Shown: positions 41,400 to 51,500 of the stretch, in pieces
How the letters are laid out: the number at the start of each line of letters is the position of its first letter
Position numbering within the stretch: the stretch's first letter is position 1
Notes under the pieces: model-generated
The model's input: the letters and a program-made list of their open reading frames with translations, nothing else
Told to the model about the DNA's origin: nothing
Database searches by the model: none
Translations under genes and position numbers: made by a program
NCBI GenBank assembly: GCA_963676905.2
Contig: CAXXVE010000001.1
Coordinates: forward strand, 2,046,001-2,110,000
Length of the DNA stretch: 64,000 bases
Direction: 5' to 3'
From: Oceanispirochaeta sp963676905
GTDB taxonomy: Bacteria; Spirochaetota; Spirochaetia; DSM-2461

Positions 41400-43654
41400 C
41401 TGTAATACACTGAGGTCTCTTTTCCGGCGCTCAGGCTAATCTCTCCTGTGCCGATTCTGATTTTTATATCGTTATCGGTACTGAAACTGATGCTCTTTTC
41501 AAGGGCTGTACAGCTCACTTTGACAAGAGTCCCTTTATGAAGCAGAGAGAAGCTCACCTTTCCCCAGGAGGACGGGAAGGAGGGGTTGAAACTCAGTCCG
41601 TCCGCTGTCAGTTCCATGTCGGCAAACCCGTTTATAAGGGCCGTTCTGGCCCCGGCCATGGCTGCCAGATGAACTCCGTTGTCCGTATTGCCCTCCAGGT
41701 CCTCCAGGTCCAGAAATAGGTTTTTCCTGAAGTGCTCCTCCGCGTCTTTTTCATATCCCGCAAGGGCTGCCGCCACCGACTGTACCGCCGACGAGAGAGA
41801 CGAGTCTCCGCTTGTCAACGGATCGTAATAGGCGTAGTTGTCGGCAAAGCACTCCCTGCTGAAATACTGCTTTTCAAGGAACATGGCCATTAACACATCA
41901 GGCTGCTTGAGGACTCTATGGCGGTAGATCTTCAGAGGATGGTAGAAGAGGAGGAGAGGTCTGTTCCCCTTCGGTGTATTCTCCCAGTCCCAGGGGGACT
42001 TCTCCAGAAAGGAGTCGTCCTGTTTGTAGATATCCGAGTCTTCAATTTTAGGAAGGTAGAACTTTCCGGCTATCTCAAGCCACGAGTCAGTCTCCTCCCT
42101 GCTCAGTCCAAGCCGCAGGGAGAGCTCCTTCATCAGCTCCGGATGTTCCTCACGCAGTTCCAGGGCAACAGCCTCGGCGTAGCGCAGGTGCTCCCGGGCC
42201 ATAAGGTTTGTATAGAAGTTATTGTTCACACAGGCTGTATACTCATCGGGGCCGGTTACGCAGTGGAGGCAGTAGCCCTTTCCGGGGACATCAACAGCGA
42301 AATTCGCCCAGAACCGGGCGGTCTCGAAGAGCATCTCCGCCCCCCCCTCCACAAGGAGCTGCCTGTCGCCGCTGTTGTCCAGGTAGCTTTTCATTCCCCA
42401 GATAATATCGGCATTGATATGAAACTGCGCCGTACCCGCGGGAAAGAAGGCGGAGCACTCCCGCCCGTCTATGCTGCGCCAGGGGTAGAGGGCGCCCTTC
42501 TCAGAGAGTTCGGCTGCCCTGTCCCTTGCCTCTTTCAGATGCCTTATTCTGTACTCCACAAGGGTTCTGGCCCTTCGGGTATCGACTGTGTTGAGAGCTG
42601 ACTGAATGTAGATGTCCGCGTCCCAGAAGTAGTGCCCGTTGTAGCCGGCGCTGCTCAGCCCCTTTGCCGCGGCGCTGCGCATGGGGTCGCAGCCGCAGGA
42701 CTGAAGAAGGCCGTAGGCCGCATACCTCAGGGCTTCGGTGTAGTCCGGCTTTTTTTCAATAGTGATATCAGCCTTCTCCCAGAACTCTTCAAGATACGCC
42801 CTCTGTTCCTGCAGGGCTGTTTCGAAGCAGTCTTCACTGCGGCATAGATCCGGCTCAGACTCTGTTCCCCGGAATATGTCTTCCGTTTCCCCTCCGCTGC
42901 TGAAGAGTGCTTCGATTGCCCAGGCGGCCTCTCCGGTATCACTGAGATCAAAGTCCTGGTAGAACTCTGCAAAGAGTCCCTGTTCGTACCCTCCGATCCG
43001 GCCGGAGGTCCTCATTTCAAGGGCGCATACATAGCTGAGGCCGCTGGAACGGGTCGTCTCCTCTATTATGCAGCCTGTATCGTTGAGGCGGCAGCTGCTG
43101 TTGCGGAAGAGCTCCTCTCCCAGGGCTTCTGTTTTCCTGGGGTCATCGCTCTCCTCACTGCTGCGGTCAGGGGATTTTATCTTTCTGGTGACCCTGTACT
43201 GTCCCCATCCCCTGAGAGTCAGGCGGTTGTGCAGCCTGTTCGGATGGCTCAGGGAACAGAGGGTTTCCTCTTTGACCCTGAGGATTCTGCCGTCTTCTGC
43301 CGTATAGCTTGCCCGGGTTGTTCTCACTCCCCGCAGCATGTCGGTCTCTACTGTGCCGTTTGTAAAATTCAGGGGACTTTCACTCCCTGATGTCCTGTCG
43401 CTGATCTCCCAGCCGAGAACATCGGCCAGAGGGATCATTATCTGCTGCTGTGAGGGGTAGCCGTAGGCTTTCTCACCGTATGTGATGGGTGCCGATTCAA
43501 AGAAGCCGTTGATAAAAGTACCAGGGCTCTCACCGGGTGCTGCCCCGGGCACTCCCAGAAAACCGTTTCCTGCAAACAGCAGGGATTTAAGGTTGTCCGG
43601 GAGTGAGGAGTCCTTGAACTCCCCTTTCACAGTCCATCGAGATTGTTCATCCAT
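41396..43654 (-). CDS. Glycoside hydrolase family 65 phosphorylase (alpha-glucoside phosphorylase)
   Basis: A 752-residue enzyme of the maltose/trehalose/kojibiose phosphorylase group; these split alpha-linked diglucosides with phosphate to glucose and beta-glucose-1-phosphate. Signatures: LFAGNGFLGVPG near the N-terminus, GYNGHYFWDADIYIQSALN, ALYPWRSIDGRECSAFFPAG, FHINADIIWGM and TGPDEYTACVNNNFYTNLM containing the general-acid Glu. Specificity cannot be read directly. It follows an alpha-glucoside ABC permease by 13 bases, so it should act on the imported disaccharide in the cytoplasm. Length is near the family norm. Confidence 0.9.
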   Translation of the reverse strand: MDEQSRWTVKGEFKDSSLPDNLKSLLFAGNGFLGVPGAAPGESPGTFINGFFESAPITYGEKAYGYPSQQQIMIPLADVLGWEISDRTSGSESPLNFTNGTVETDMLRGVRTTRASYTAEDGRILRVKEETLCSLSHPNRLHNRLTLRGWGQYRVTRKIKSPDRSSEESDDPRKTEALGEELFRNSSCRLNDTGCIIEETTRSSGLSYVCALEMRTSGRIGGYEQGLFAEFYQDFDLSDTGEAAWAIEALFSSGGETEDIFRGTESEPDLCRSEDCFETALQEQRAYLEEFWEKADITIEKKPDYTEALRYAAYGLLQSCGCDPMRSAAAKGLSSAGYNGHYFWDADIYIQSALNTVDTRRARTLVEYRIRHLKEARDRAAELSEKGALYPWRSIDGRECSAFFPAGTAQFHINADIIWGMKSYLDNSGDRQLLVEGGAEMLFETARFWANFAVDVPGKGYCLHCVTGPDEYTACVNNNFYTNLMAREHLRYAEAVALELREEHPELMKELSLRLGLSREETDSWLEIAGKFYLPKIEDSDIYKQDDSFLEKSPWDWENTPKGNRPLLLFYHPLKIYRHRVLKQPDVLMAMFLEKQYFSRECFADNYAYYDPLTSGDSSLSSAVQSVAAALAGYEKDAEEHFRKNLFLDLEDLEGNTDNGVHLAAMAGARTALINGFADMELTADGLSFNPSFPSSWGKVSFSLLHKGTLVKVSCTALEKSISFSTDNDIKIRIGTGEISLSAGKETSVYYS

Positions 43655-43667
43655 TATGCTCTCCCTG

Positions 43668-44771
43668 TCAGCCTTTTACAGACCCGGCCATCAGGCCTCT
43701 GACAAAGAATCTCTGAAGGCCGAAGAAGACAGCAAGTGGAAGAATCATACTCATAAAGGCCCCCGACGTAAGGAGGTGCCAGTCCTGTCCCTTCTCTCCG
43801 ACCATGGCGGCCAGAGCAGAGGTGACGACTCTGTTTTTATCACCCAGAAAAACAAGGGCTACAAGGTAGTCGTTCCATACCCACAGGAACTGAAAAATGG
43901 CAAAGCTTGCAAGCGCCGGTATGGAGAGGGGCAGAACAAGGCGTACAAATGTCAGAAAGGGGGTCGCTCCATCCAGATAGGCTGACTCGAAGATATCCCG
44001 CGGCAGGGTGCTTATATAATTGTAAAGAAGGTAGACCGCCAGGGGCAGCCCGAAGCCTGTGTGGGCCAACCACATACAGAGGAACGTTCCGGTGATTCCC
44101 CATCTCGTAAAGTCTCTGAGTACGGGAATCAGTGCTATCTGCAGGGGGACCACAAGCAGGGCCACAACCATGATAAACAGGGGTTTCCGTCCGGGGAATT
44201 CCATCCAGGCAAAGGCATAGGCCGCAAAAGCGGCAATCAGTATGGGGATAACAGTAGCGGGGATACTGACGGCAATGGAGTTCAGTACGGCGGTGGAGAA
44301 GTTATTTCCCTGACGGTAGATTGTATTGCCGTTGGCATCGGTAAACTGAACCGTTCCCCCTGAAAGAACATCCCTGTAGTTCTGGAGGGTCAGGTTGGCT
44401 CCAAAGCCGACCCACTGCTCTTCATATACTTCTATCCTCCGGGAACGCTTGTTTCCGTACCAGCGCAGCTCCCGTCCGTCTTCCATTGTAATTCCCTGCC
44501 TCCACTCTTCAAAGCTGGCAGTGACGCCCTCTATCTCAATGGGCTTGTTGGGGTCAAGTTCCCGTGGAAGTTCAAACTCATCTGTTTTGGCAAAGGTTTT
44601 ATGGGGGAGCACCGACCACCAGCCGGTGGCGAAGATGTCCGCCGGGTCCCGGAAGGAGGTTACGAGAATCCCCAGTGTCGGGACGGTCCAGGCCAGAACA
44701 ATGGCAAGGAGAATTACGGCGACTAATGCACCTTTCACACGGGACGATTTACTGTCTTGTTTTCTGCTCAT
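43668..44771 (-). CDS. aglG: Alpha-glucoside ABC transporter permease (AglG/MalG type)
   Basis: A 367-residue permease, longer than typical MalG (~296) because about 90 residues between the first and second membrane helices form a periplasmic insert (from SVLPHKTFAKTDEFELPREL to EEQWVGFGANLTLQNYRDVL), a feature of AglG. The EAA motif is ESAYLDGATPFLTFVRLVLPL, and the C-terminus GLMAGSVKG is typical. It overlaps the partner permease by 4 bases. Confidence 0.88.
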   Translation of the reverse strand: MSRKQDSKSSRVKGALVAVILLAIVLAWTVPTLGILVTSFRDPADIFATGWWSVLPHKTFAKTDEFELPRELDPNKPIEIEGVTASFEEWRQGITMEDGRELRWYGNKRSRRIEVYEEQWVGFGANLTLQNYRDVLSGGTVQFTDANGNTIYRQGNNFSTAVLNSIAVSIPATVIPILIAAFAAYAFAWMEFPGRKPLFIMVVALLVVPLQIALIPVLRDFTRWGITGTFLCMWLAHTGFGLPLAVYLLYNYISTLPRDIFESAYLDGATPFLTFVRLVLPLSIPALASFAIFQFLWVWNDYLVALVFLGDKNRVVTSALAAMVGEKGQDWHLLTSGAFMSMILPLAVFFGLQRFFVRGLMAGSVKG

Positions 44772-45850
44772 TTTAAAACCTCCCGGCCTCTGAACTCTTT
44801 GAGGTTGTATGCCAGTACGGGAATAATCACAACAAGCAGGACCACGGCGATGGCCGAAGCCTGTCCGGAATGGCCGTAGGTGAACTGCCTGAGATAGAAC
44901 TCATTGGCTATAACATTTGTACCGAAGTTACCTCCCGTCATAACCCTGACTATATCGAAGAGTTTCAGGCTGAAAATCAGGATTGTGGTTGTCACTGTCA
45001 CGATCGTCGGCATGATGTAGGGAACGGTTATTCTAAAGAAAATTGTAAATGCGCCGGCTCCGTCTACCCGGGCGGCTTCGTTTATCTCCTCGGGAATAGC
45101 CTTGATGGCGGAGGATAGTATGACCATGGCGTACCCTGTCTGAAGCCATACCATAATGATAATAAGGAAAAAGTTGTTCCAGAAGGGCATAAGGAGCCAG
45201 GCCTGGGCCTTGCCTCCCAGGGCCACAACAATGGCATTGAGGAGGCCGATTTCGGTCACATTCAACCCCTCTCCCTTATAGGCATAGATAAACTTCCAGA
45301 TAACCCCGGCTCCTACAAAGGATATGGCCATGGGCATAAATATAAGGGATTTGAAGACCTTTTCCGCTTTGCTCCGGTCCGAAAGGACCGCTATGATCAG
45401 TCCCATAATGACGCAGAAGGAGGTTCCGAAGATCATCCACAGAAGGTTGTTCCGGAAGGCTTCCACCATAATGGGATCAGTAAAGGCAAATTTATAGTTG
45501 TCCAGAAAGACAAAACCCCTGCCGTGGGCGTCCGCAAAGCTGAGGCGGAGAGAACGGAGGGTGGGGAGGACGAGGGCCCATATCAGTATTAATACTGCGG
45601 GGCCTGCAAATACCGCTGCAACTGCAACGGAGCGTATCTTCCGCGGTGCTGATTCGGCGATGGCGTTGAGTACATAAAAGAGGAGGGCCACGGAACCCAG
45701 TCCCCAGACTACCGCGGTCAAGGTCATAAGTACTTTTTGGTTCTGCAGCTGCTGCAGAAGCTGGAATCCTCCGATCAGAACCACAAGTGTCACTATAATC
45801 AGAAGGATCAGTTGAATCGGATTCCATTTGGAATCAATATCCTGGCTCAC
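44768..45850 (-). CDS. aglF: Alpha-glucoside ABC transporter permease (AglF/MalF type)
   Basis: A 360-residue permease with eight membrane segments. The EAA motif is NEAARVDGAGAFTIFFRITVPY. AGVIWKFIYAYKGEGLNVTEI and MTGGNFGTNVIANEFYLRQF fit AglF, and the last pair of helices ends with a short RGREVLK tail. No ATP-binding subunit is encoded in this operon, so the importer must use an ATPase from elsewhere (MsmK/MalK-like). Confidence 0.88.
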   Translation of the reverse strand: MSQDIDSKWNPIQLILLIIVTLVVLIGGFQLLQQLQNQKVLMTLTAVVWGLGSVALLFYVLNAIAESAPRKIRSVAVAAVFAGPAVLILIWALVLPTLRSLRLSFADAHGRGFVFLDNYKFAFTDPIMVEAFRNNLLWMIFGTSFCVIMGLIIAVLSDRSKAEKVFKSLIFMPMAISFVGAGVIWKFIYAYKGEGLNVTEIGLLNAIVVALGGKAQAWLLMPFWNNFFLIIIMVWLQTGYAMVILSSAIKAIPEEINEAARVDGAGAFTIFFRITVPYIMPTIVTVTTTILIFSLKLFDIVRVMTGGNFGTNVIANEFYLRQFTYGHSGQASAIAVVLLVVIIPVLAYNLKEFRGREVLK

Positions 45851-45940
45851 TTTTTTCTCCTTTTACACATTGGACTTTTAAATGATAAGGAACAGAGGCC
45901 TTGCGGCCTCTGTTCCGGAGTTAATCAATCATGAAGCCGG

Positions 45941-47281
45941 TTATTCGGTAGGCCAGGAGGCATCAATTGCAGTAAGTGCTTCATCAAGAGACTTGGCTCC
46001 TGATACATAGGCTGTCATTTCCTTCCAGAAAGAACCCGCACCGACTGCACCGGGCATCAGGTCGGAACCGTCGAAACGGACGCTTGTCGCGTTCTGAATC
46101 ACTTCGGCAACCTTTCTGTCTACTTCGTTGGTGTACCAGCTCAGCTGGGAGTCCTTGTGGGGGCTGATGGCTCCGCCGGCCTTTACCCAGCCCTCTACAG
46201 AGGCGCCTGTGGCAAAGTACTGCATAACCATGCGGACTTCGGGTCTGTCATTGAACATGGCATAGATGTCGCCGGCAACCAGAACAGGACGTCCGTACTG
46301 GGAATCAACACTGGGAAGGTAGAAGAAGTCGTAGTCAACACCGGCCACTGCGTTTTCGGGGAAGAAGGAAGTGATAAAGTTACCCTGTTTGTGGAGCCAT
46401 GCCTTGGGGGGATTCTCAAACATAACCTTGGGTGCATCTCCAAAGCTGGTGGTGGCGATTCCAGTGCGGCCGCCGTATACCATGCCGTCGGCAAACCAGA
46501 TGGAAGCCATGGCTTCGATAGCCTTCTTCACTTCGGGGCTGTTGAACTTGAGGTCTCCGTCAACCCATCTGTCATAGTTTTCAAGGCTTGTAGTTCTGAG
46601 CATCATCTCTTCGATCCAGTCGGTAGCTGCCCATCCGGTTGCGGCGCCTGATTCGATTCCTACACACCAGGGAGAGTCTCCGTCTTCCAGGATCATATTC
46701 TGCAGCTCTACAAGTTCATCCCATGTTCCGGGGACTTCATATCCCGCCGCATCAAACTCTTTCTTGTTGTACCATACAAGGGATTTTCCGTTTACACGGC
46801 CCCATATACCGGCCATGATATCACCCTCGGGAGCGGTCATTGTACCCATGTCCAGCCAGCTCTGGATGTAGTTTGCCTTGACCGCATCCATATCCAGGGT
46901 TTTATTCAGGTCGACAACATAGCCCTTGGCTACGAAATTCTTCAGCAGACCGGGCTGGGGGAAGTCGGCGATATCCGGGGGATTTCCACCTTCAATGCTG
47001 ATTCCGATGGAAGCTTCAAATTCTTTTGAGCCTTCATACTGAATGTCAATGCCTGTCATCTCTTCGAAGGACTTGATGGACTCTTCGAATTTGATGGCAT
47101 CGCTGTCCACAAAGGGGCCGGCCATGGTTACCACTGTGCCTCTTACTTCGGCATAGGGATCAACCTCGGTCATTTCATCTGCGGCTGCCGCTGTTTCAGG
47201 AGCTGCCTTCTTCTGGCATCCCGTGAATGAAAGGGAAGCAATAATTGCGATTACAACTACTGCCGGAAACATTTTTCTCAT
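45941..47281 (-). CDS. aglE: Alpha-glucoside ABC transporter substrate-binding lipoprotein (AglE type)
   Basis: A 446-residue receptor. The signal peptide ends with lipobox SFTGC. Sugar-binding-protein motifs: AIKFEESIKSFEEMTGIDIQ, PDIADFPQPGLLKNFVAKGY, SLVWYNKKEFDAAGYEVPGT and TWDELVELQNMILEDG, WAATDWIEEMMLR. It sits after lacI and before aglF. An ACAGCTC/GAGCTGT hairpin (47300-47318) lies between lacI and this gene. Maltose, sucrose or trehalose are plausible ligands. Confidence 0.9.
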   Translation of the reverse strand: MRKMFPAVVVIAIIASLSFTGCQKKAAPETAAAADEMTEVDPYAEVRGTVVTMAGPFVDSDAIKFEESIKSFEEMTGIDIQYEGSKEFEASIGISIEGGNPPDIADFPQPGLLKNFVAKGYVVDLNKTLDMDAVKANYIQSWLDMGTMTAPEGDIMAGIWGRVNGKSLVWYNKKEFDAAGYEVPGTWDELVELQNMILEDGDSPWCVGIESGAATGWAATDWIEEMMLRTTSLENYDRWVDGDLKFNSPEVKKAIEAMASIWFADGMVYGGRTGIATTSFGDAPKVMFENPPKAWLHKQGNFITSFFPENAVAGVDYDFFYLPSVDSQYGRPVLVAGDIYAMFNDRPEVRMVMQYFATGASVEGWVKAGGAISPHKDSQLSWYTNEVDRKVAEVIQNATSVRFDGSDLMPGAVGAGSFWKEMTAYVSGAKSLDEALTAIDASWPTE

Positions 47282-47330
47282 ACTTTTCTCCTTGTTTATA
47301 CAGCTCCCCTTGAGCTGTTGGAATACATTT

Positions 47331-48332
47331 TCAGGTTGTGGAGCGCTCGATAAGCTCCACCTGCAGATTCACCTTCTGGATGGCATTTCCCTTGCCGGCT
47401 ATCCCTTCCAGAAGCAGTCCCGCAGCGATCCGGCCCGAGTCACCCAGATGCTGGGATATGGATGAGAGTCCCATCCAGTCCGCCGATTCGATATCGTCAA
47501 AGCCGAGTACCGCCAGATCTTCAGGGACCCTGAGCCCCTTCTCCCTTGCCGCCTTGATGATGCCCACGGCCTGAACATCACACATTGCAAAAACGCCCCG
47601 GGGAGGAGTTTCCGAATCAAGGAATTCTGAAAATACCCTGTACGAATCCTCTACGGTGGTATCAGATTCAAGAATCAGCGACCCCGCAATACTGTGTCCC
47701 CTCTCTTCAAGGCCCTCTTTAAAGCCGCTGAACCGCAGTTCCGACGGGTGACAGCTGTAACTGATCTCCTTGTTCTTGTCGCCCATAAAGGCACAGGGAA
47801 AGTAGCCCTTTCTGCTGAAAAGCTCTGCGGCAATTCGTCCCCCGCTGCGGTCATCGGCAAGGACCCGGCTGTAGTTTTCGTCGTCAGATTCAATCATTAC
47901 AACCTGCAGCCCCGAAGCCTTGAGTGTCCTTTCCTGTTCGGTGCTCAGGTTGACTGACATCAGAATCAGCCCGTCAATGCGGCGTGTAAAAGGGACGGAT
48001 GTAAGATACTCATCGAGCTGGTCGGGGCTCTCGATGGTATAGATAACAAGTTCAAAGTTATTTTCTGCAAAAGTCGGGGTCATACCCCGCAATCTGTCTA
48101 CAAAGGAGGGTGCGGGAAAGAAGGGGGTCAGGACACCGATCCGTCCTACGGCCCGTCCGGCGCTTGTACCTGCATTTCCCTGGCGGATGTAGTCAAGCTT
48201 TTCTACAGCTTCGTAAATTCTGGCTCCCGTCTCGTCTTTGACGCTGTCGGGATTATTGAGATATCGTGAGACGGTTGTGATACTCACATCCGCTTCTTTG
48301 GCAACATCATAGATAGTGGCACGTTTTTTCAT
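47331..48332 (-). CDS. LacI-family transcriptional repressor
   Basis: A 333-residue repressor. The N-terminal helix-turn-helix and hinge are ATIYDVAKEADVSITTVSRYL and NNPDSVKDETGARIYEAVEK. The effector-binding domain follows (GLILMSVNLSTEQERTL, GFDDIESADWMGLSSISQHL). It is the first gene of the alpha-glucoside operon and should bind the palindromes directly upstream; the inducer would be the imported sugar or its product. Confidence 0.92.
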   Translation of the reverse strand: MKKRATIYDVAKEADVSITTVSRYLNNPDSVKDETGARIYEAVEKLDYIRQGNAGTSAGRAVGRIGVLTPFFPAPSFVDRLRGMTPTFAENNFELVIYTIESPDQLDEYLTSVPFTRRIDGLILMSVNLSTEQERTLKASGLQVVMIESDDENYSRVLADDRSGGRIAAELFSRKGYFPCAFMGDKNKEISYSCHPSELRFSGFKEGLEERGHSIAGSLILESDTTVEDSYRVFSEFLDSETPPRGVFAMCDVQAVGIIKAAREKGLRVPEDLAVLGFDDIESADWMGLSSISQHLGDSGRIAAGLLLEGIAGKGNAIQKVNLQVELIERSTT

Positions 48333-48356
48333 TAAAGTATTACACCTGATTCGAAG

Positions 48357-48388
48357 TATGAAAGAACTTTTATGAAAGTACTTTCATA
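48357..48388. promoter_or_regulatory. LacI operator candidates upstream of the alpha-glucoside operon
   Basis: TATGAAAGTACTTTCATA (48371-48388) is an 18-bp perfect palindrome. Just beside it TATGAAAGAACTTTTAT (48358-48374) is a degenerate copy sharing the GAAAG core. They lie 25-56 bases before the lacI start, where autoregulatory sites are expected. Confidence 0.65.
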
Positions 48389-48540
48389 TGTTTAGGGTAT
48401 ACCCGTTTACAGATGCTGTCAAATAATTAATAAGCTGATCACGGACAGGCTGCGGAGGCCCTTTCAAAAAATTGAACAAGACTGTTTCTGTCTTTCGTAA
48501 AGTTATGCTAATATATGCATTATTGAACACTGGGGGATTA

Positions 48541-51500
48541 ATGAGAAAGCTCTGTCTGATATTTGTTGTGCTCCTTTCGGTGCTGTCTCCTTTATACTCC
48601 TCTCAAGGTTTTCAATCACAGGAAAGCCCCGACATTCTTCTTCTCTTCTCCTATCATCCCGGCCATACCTGGGAGGACAGCGTCTATCTGGAGATGCTGA
48701 AGGGGATTAATAACACTCTTCCCGCCGCCAGCATCACCCTGGAATATATGGACTCCAAAAGAAACAGTCCCGAGAAGGTGGAAGAGGATGTATACAGTCA
48801 GCTCTCATCCTATGACAGCCGCCGCTTCTCACTGATCGTGGCTGTTGATGATAATGCCCTCCAGTTTCTGGCCGGCAGGGGAAGGAATCTCTTTCCCGAG
48901 GCCTCAATTGTATTCTGCGGCGTCAACGACTACGGCCTTGTAAAGGACTCTCTGCGTACCCGCCATACTGGAGTCGTCAGCAGAGTGAATCTTGCGGATA
49001 CCCTGGCTCTGGCAATGAAACTTATTCCCGATCTGAAAAAGGTGTATGTCATTGTAGACGCAACCCCCACTGGAGCCGGGAACAAAAATATGGTTCTTGA
49101 GCAGAAAAAGGAGCTGAGGGGTGAGCTCAAACGTCTGGAGTTCAGTTTCCTTGGAGAGAATCTTCTGACCACCGAAGAACTTGTCAGCCGGAGCTCCGCC
49201 CTGGAGGATGATTCAATTCTCCTTCTCACAAGCTGGTACCGCGACAAAGAGGGCCGGTTTATTTCGGAGAGTGAGTTTCTGGGGCTTCTTGGAGAAGCCG
49301 CATCGGTTCCCGTGTTCAACCTTCTCCATCTCCGTCCGGGAATACTGGGGGGGAAAGTCACTTCAGGAACAGTTCAGGCGGATATTGCCGTTGATCAGAT
49401 CCGCAGTATTGCATCAGGTACTCCAGCCGGCAGTATCCCCGTTGTCAGCGGGGATACCACAGTCTATGCCATCGATCAGCAGCGGCTGCGGAAATGGGGG
49501 TTCAAAGAGAACCGCCTTCCGAAAGATTACATCCCCCTGAACTCTCTGGAGCTGAGCACATACCGCATCACAATTCAGATTCTTACCCTTTCCCTTCTGA
49601 TCCTGCTCCTCCTTATATCTCTTCTTATAAGGCAGACCTGGCTTCTGAACCGCTCCTCCCTGGATCTGTCGAGACAGAAAAACGAGCTTTATACAACATT
49701 GAGTTCCATCGGTGACGGGGTTATCTCTACAGACACCGACGCCAGGATTGTGTTTATGAACACAATGGCCCAGTCCATGACTGGCTGGAGTCTCAAGGAG
49801 GCGGAGGGCCTGCCTGTTTCGCGGGTTTTTGTTCTTGAGAACTCCCGTACAGGAGAGGCTGTAAATGGCCCGGTGGAGAAGGTCCTTGAACTGAACCGCC
49901 GGGTTTTTCTTGATCCCGGTACACAGCTTGTCAATAAGAATGGAGACAGGCTCAGCATTTCCGACAGCGCCTCTCCCATCAGAGATCCCAGAGCCGGTAC
50001 CATGCTGGGGGCCATTGTCGTCTTCAGGGATATAACGGAATCCGAAAGAATTCAGCAGACCCTCCAGAATGAGCAGCGCCGTCTGCGGGATGCACAGGCA
50101 ATGGCTCTTGTCGGCAACTGGGAGTATGATCCCGCCGAGGACAGCTACTGGTACTCACGGGAGGTCTATTCGCTGACATCGACCACACGGAATGAGTCAG
50201 GGGATTCAAGTACCCTCGATTTTATGGCAAAACTATTTCCCTCCTGGATCAGGGGCAGTGAACTGCCTGTCGAACTGGCGGAAAAGCAGAGCAGAATCAA
50301 ATCCATTATGGCGGTTACAGGCAATGACGGGATTGATCAGATCCTTCACCTTGTTGCCCGCCGTGTGGTGAATCCCGAAACGGGACGAGAGATCGTTGCC
50401 GGTATTATTCAGGACTTTTCCGAGCTGTCCCAGACAAGGGCTGCCCTGAAAGCCAGTCAGGATCAGCTGCGTCAGGCCGCAAGGATGGAAGCCGTCGGAA
50501 AGCTGGCAGGGGGGATCTCCCATGAGTTCAACAACCTCCTTCAGATCATTCTGGGGTACAGCCAGCTTCTGAAGGACGAGTTTGAAGGGGAGAAAGAGAT
50601 GGAGTATCTGGAGCCCATCCTCAAGACGGCCGCCAGTGCCAGAAACCTGACCCGCCAGCTCCTTCTTTTCAGCCGTACTGAAAATATGAACTTTCAGGAC
50701 TTCTCCCTTTCATCACTGATTCACAGTCTTATTCCTATTCTTGGAAGACTTCTTGAGGAGAATATCTTTCTGGAGTCGGAGCTTGAGGGCCATGACGACT
50801 GGGTTCATGCCGACAAGCATCAGATTGAGCAGGTTTTAATCAATCTCTGTCTCAACTCCCGGGATGCCATGACTGCGGGAGGCAGAATCGTTATCCGCCA
50901 GTCAATTCTCTCTGCTCCCTACTCATTTCCGGGGCTGGAGGGATTTATTCCGGCAGGAGACTATGTGGAACTGACGGTCCAGGACAACGGCTCCGGAATC
51001 AATAAGGATATACTTCCTGAAATCTTTGATCCCTTTTTTACAACCAAGAGCCGGGACAAGGGGACAGGCCTTGGCCTCTCCATTGTCTACGGTATCATCC
51101 GGCAGCACCAGGGGTATCTGAATATTGAGACCGGAAGCGACAGGGGAACCACTTTTCATATCTACCTTCCCCGGATCAGCTCTTCCGAAGAGGAGCGGAA
51201 TGAGACGGAACAGAGGTATCCTGAGATCTCACCTGTCAAGGGATTCGTCTATATGGCGGAAGATGACCCCATGGTTCGCCAGCTTTCAGAGACCATGCTC
51301 AGAAAGAGCGGTTTTGAGACAAGGAGCTTTGTAAACGGGAAGGAACTTGTGGATGCTCTGGAAAAAAAGAAGGACGATGAGATCGGTCTTTTTCTGCTGG
51401 ATGTAATAATGCCCGAAATGGGGGGGGTACAGGCATTTAACATTATCAGGTCTATGGGCTATGATAGGCCAGTACTTTTTATGAGCGGTTATACAGAGGA

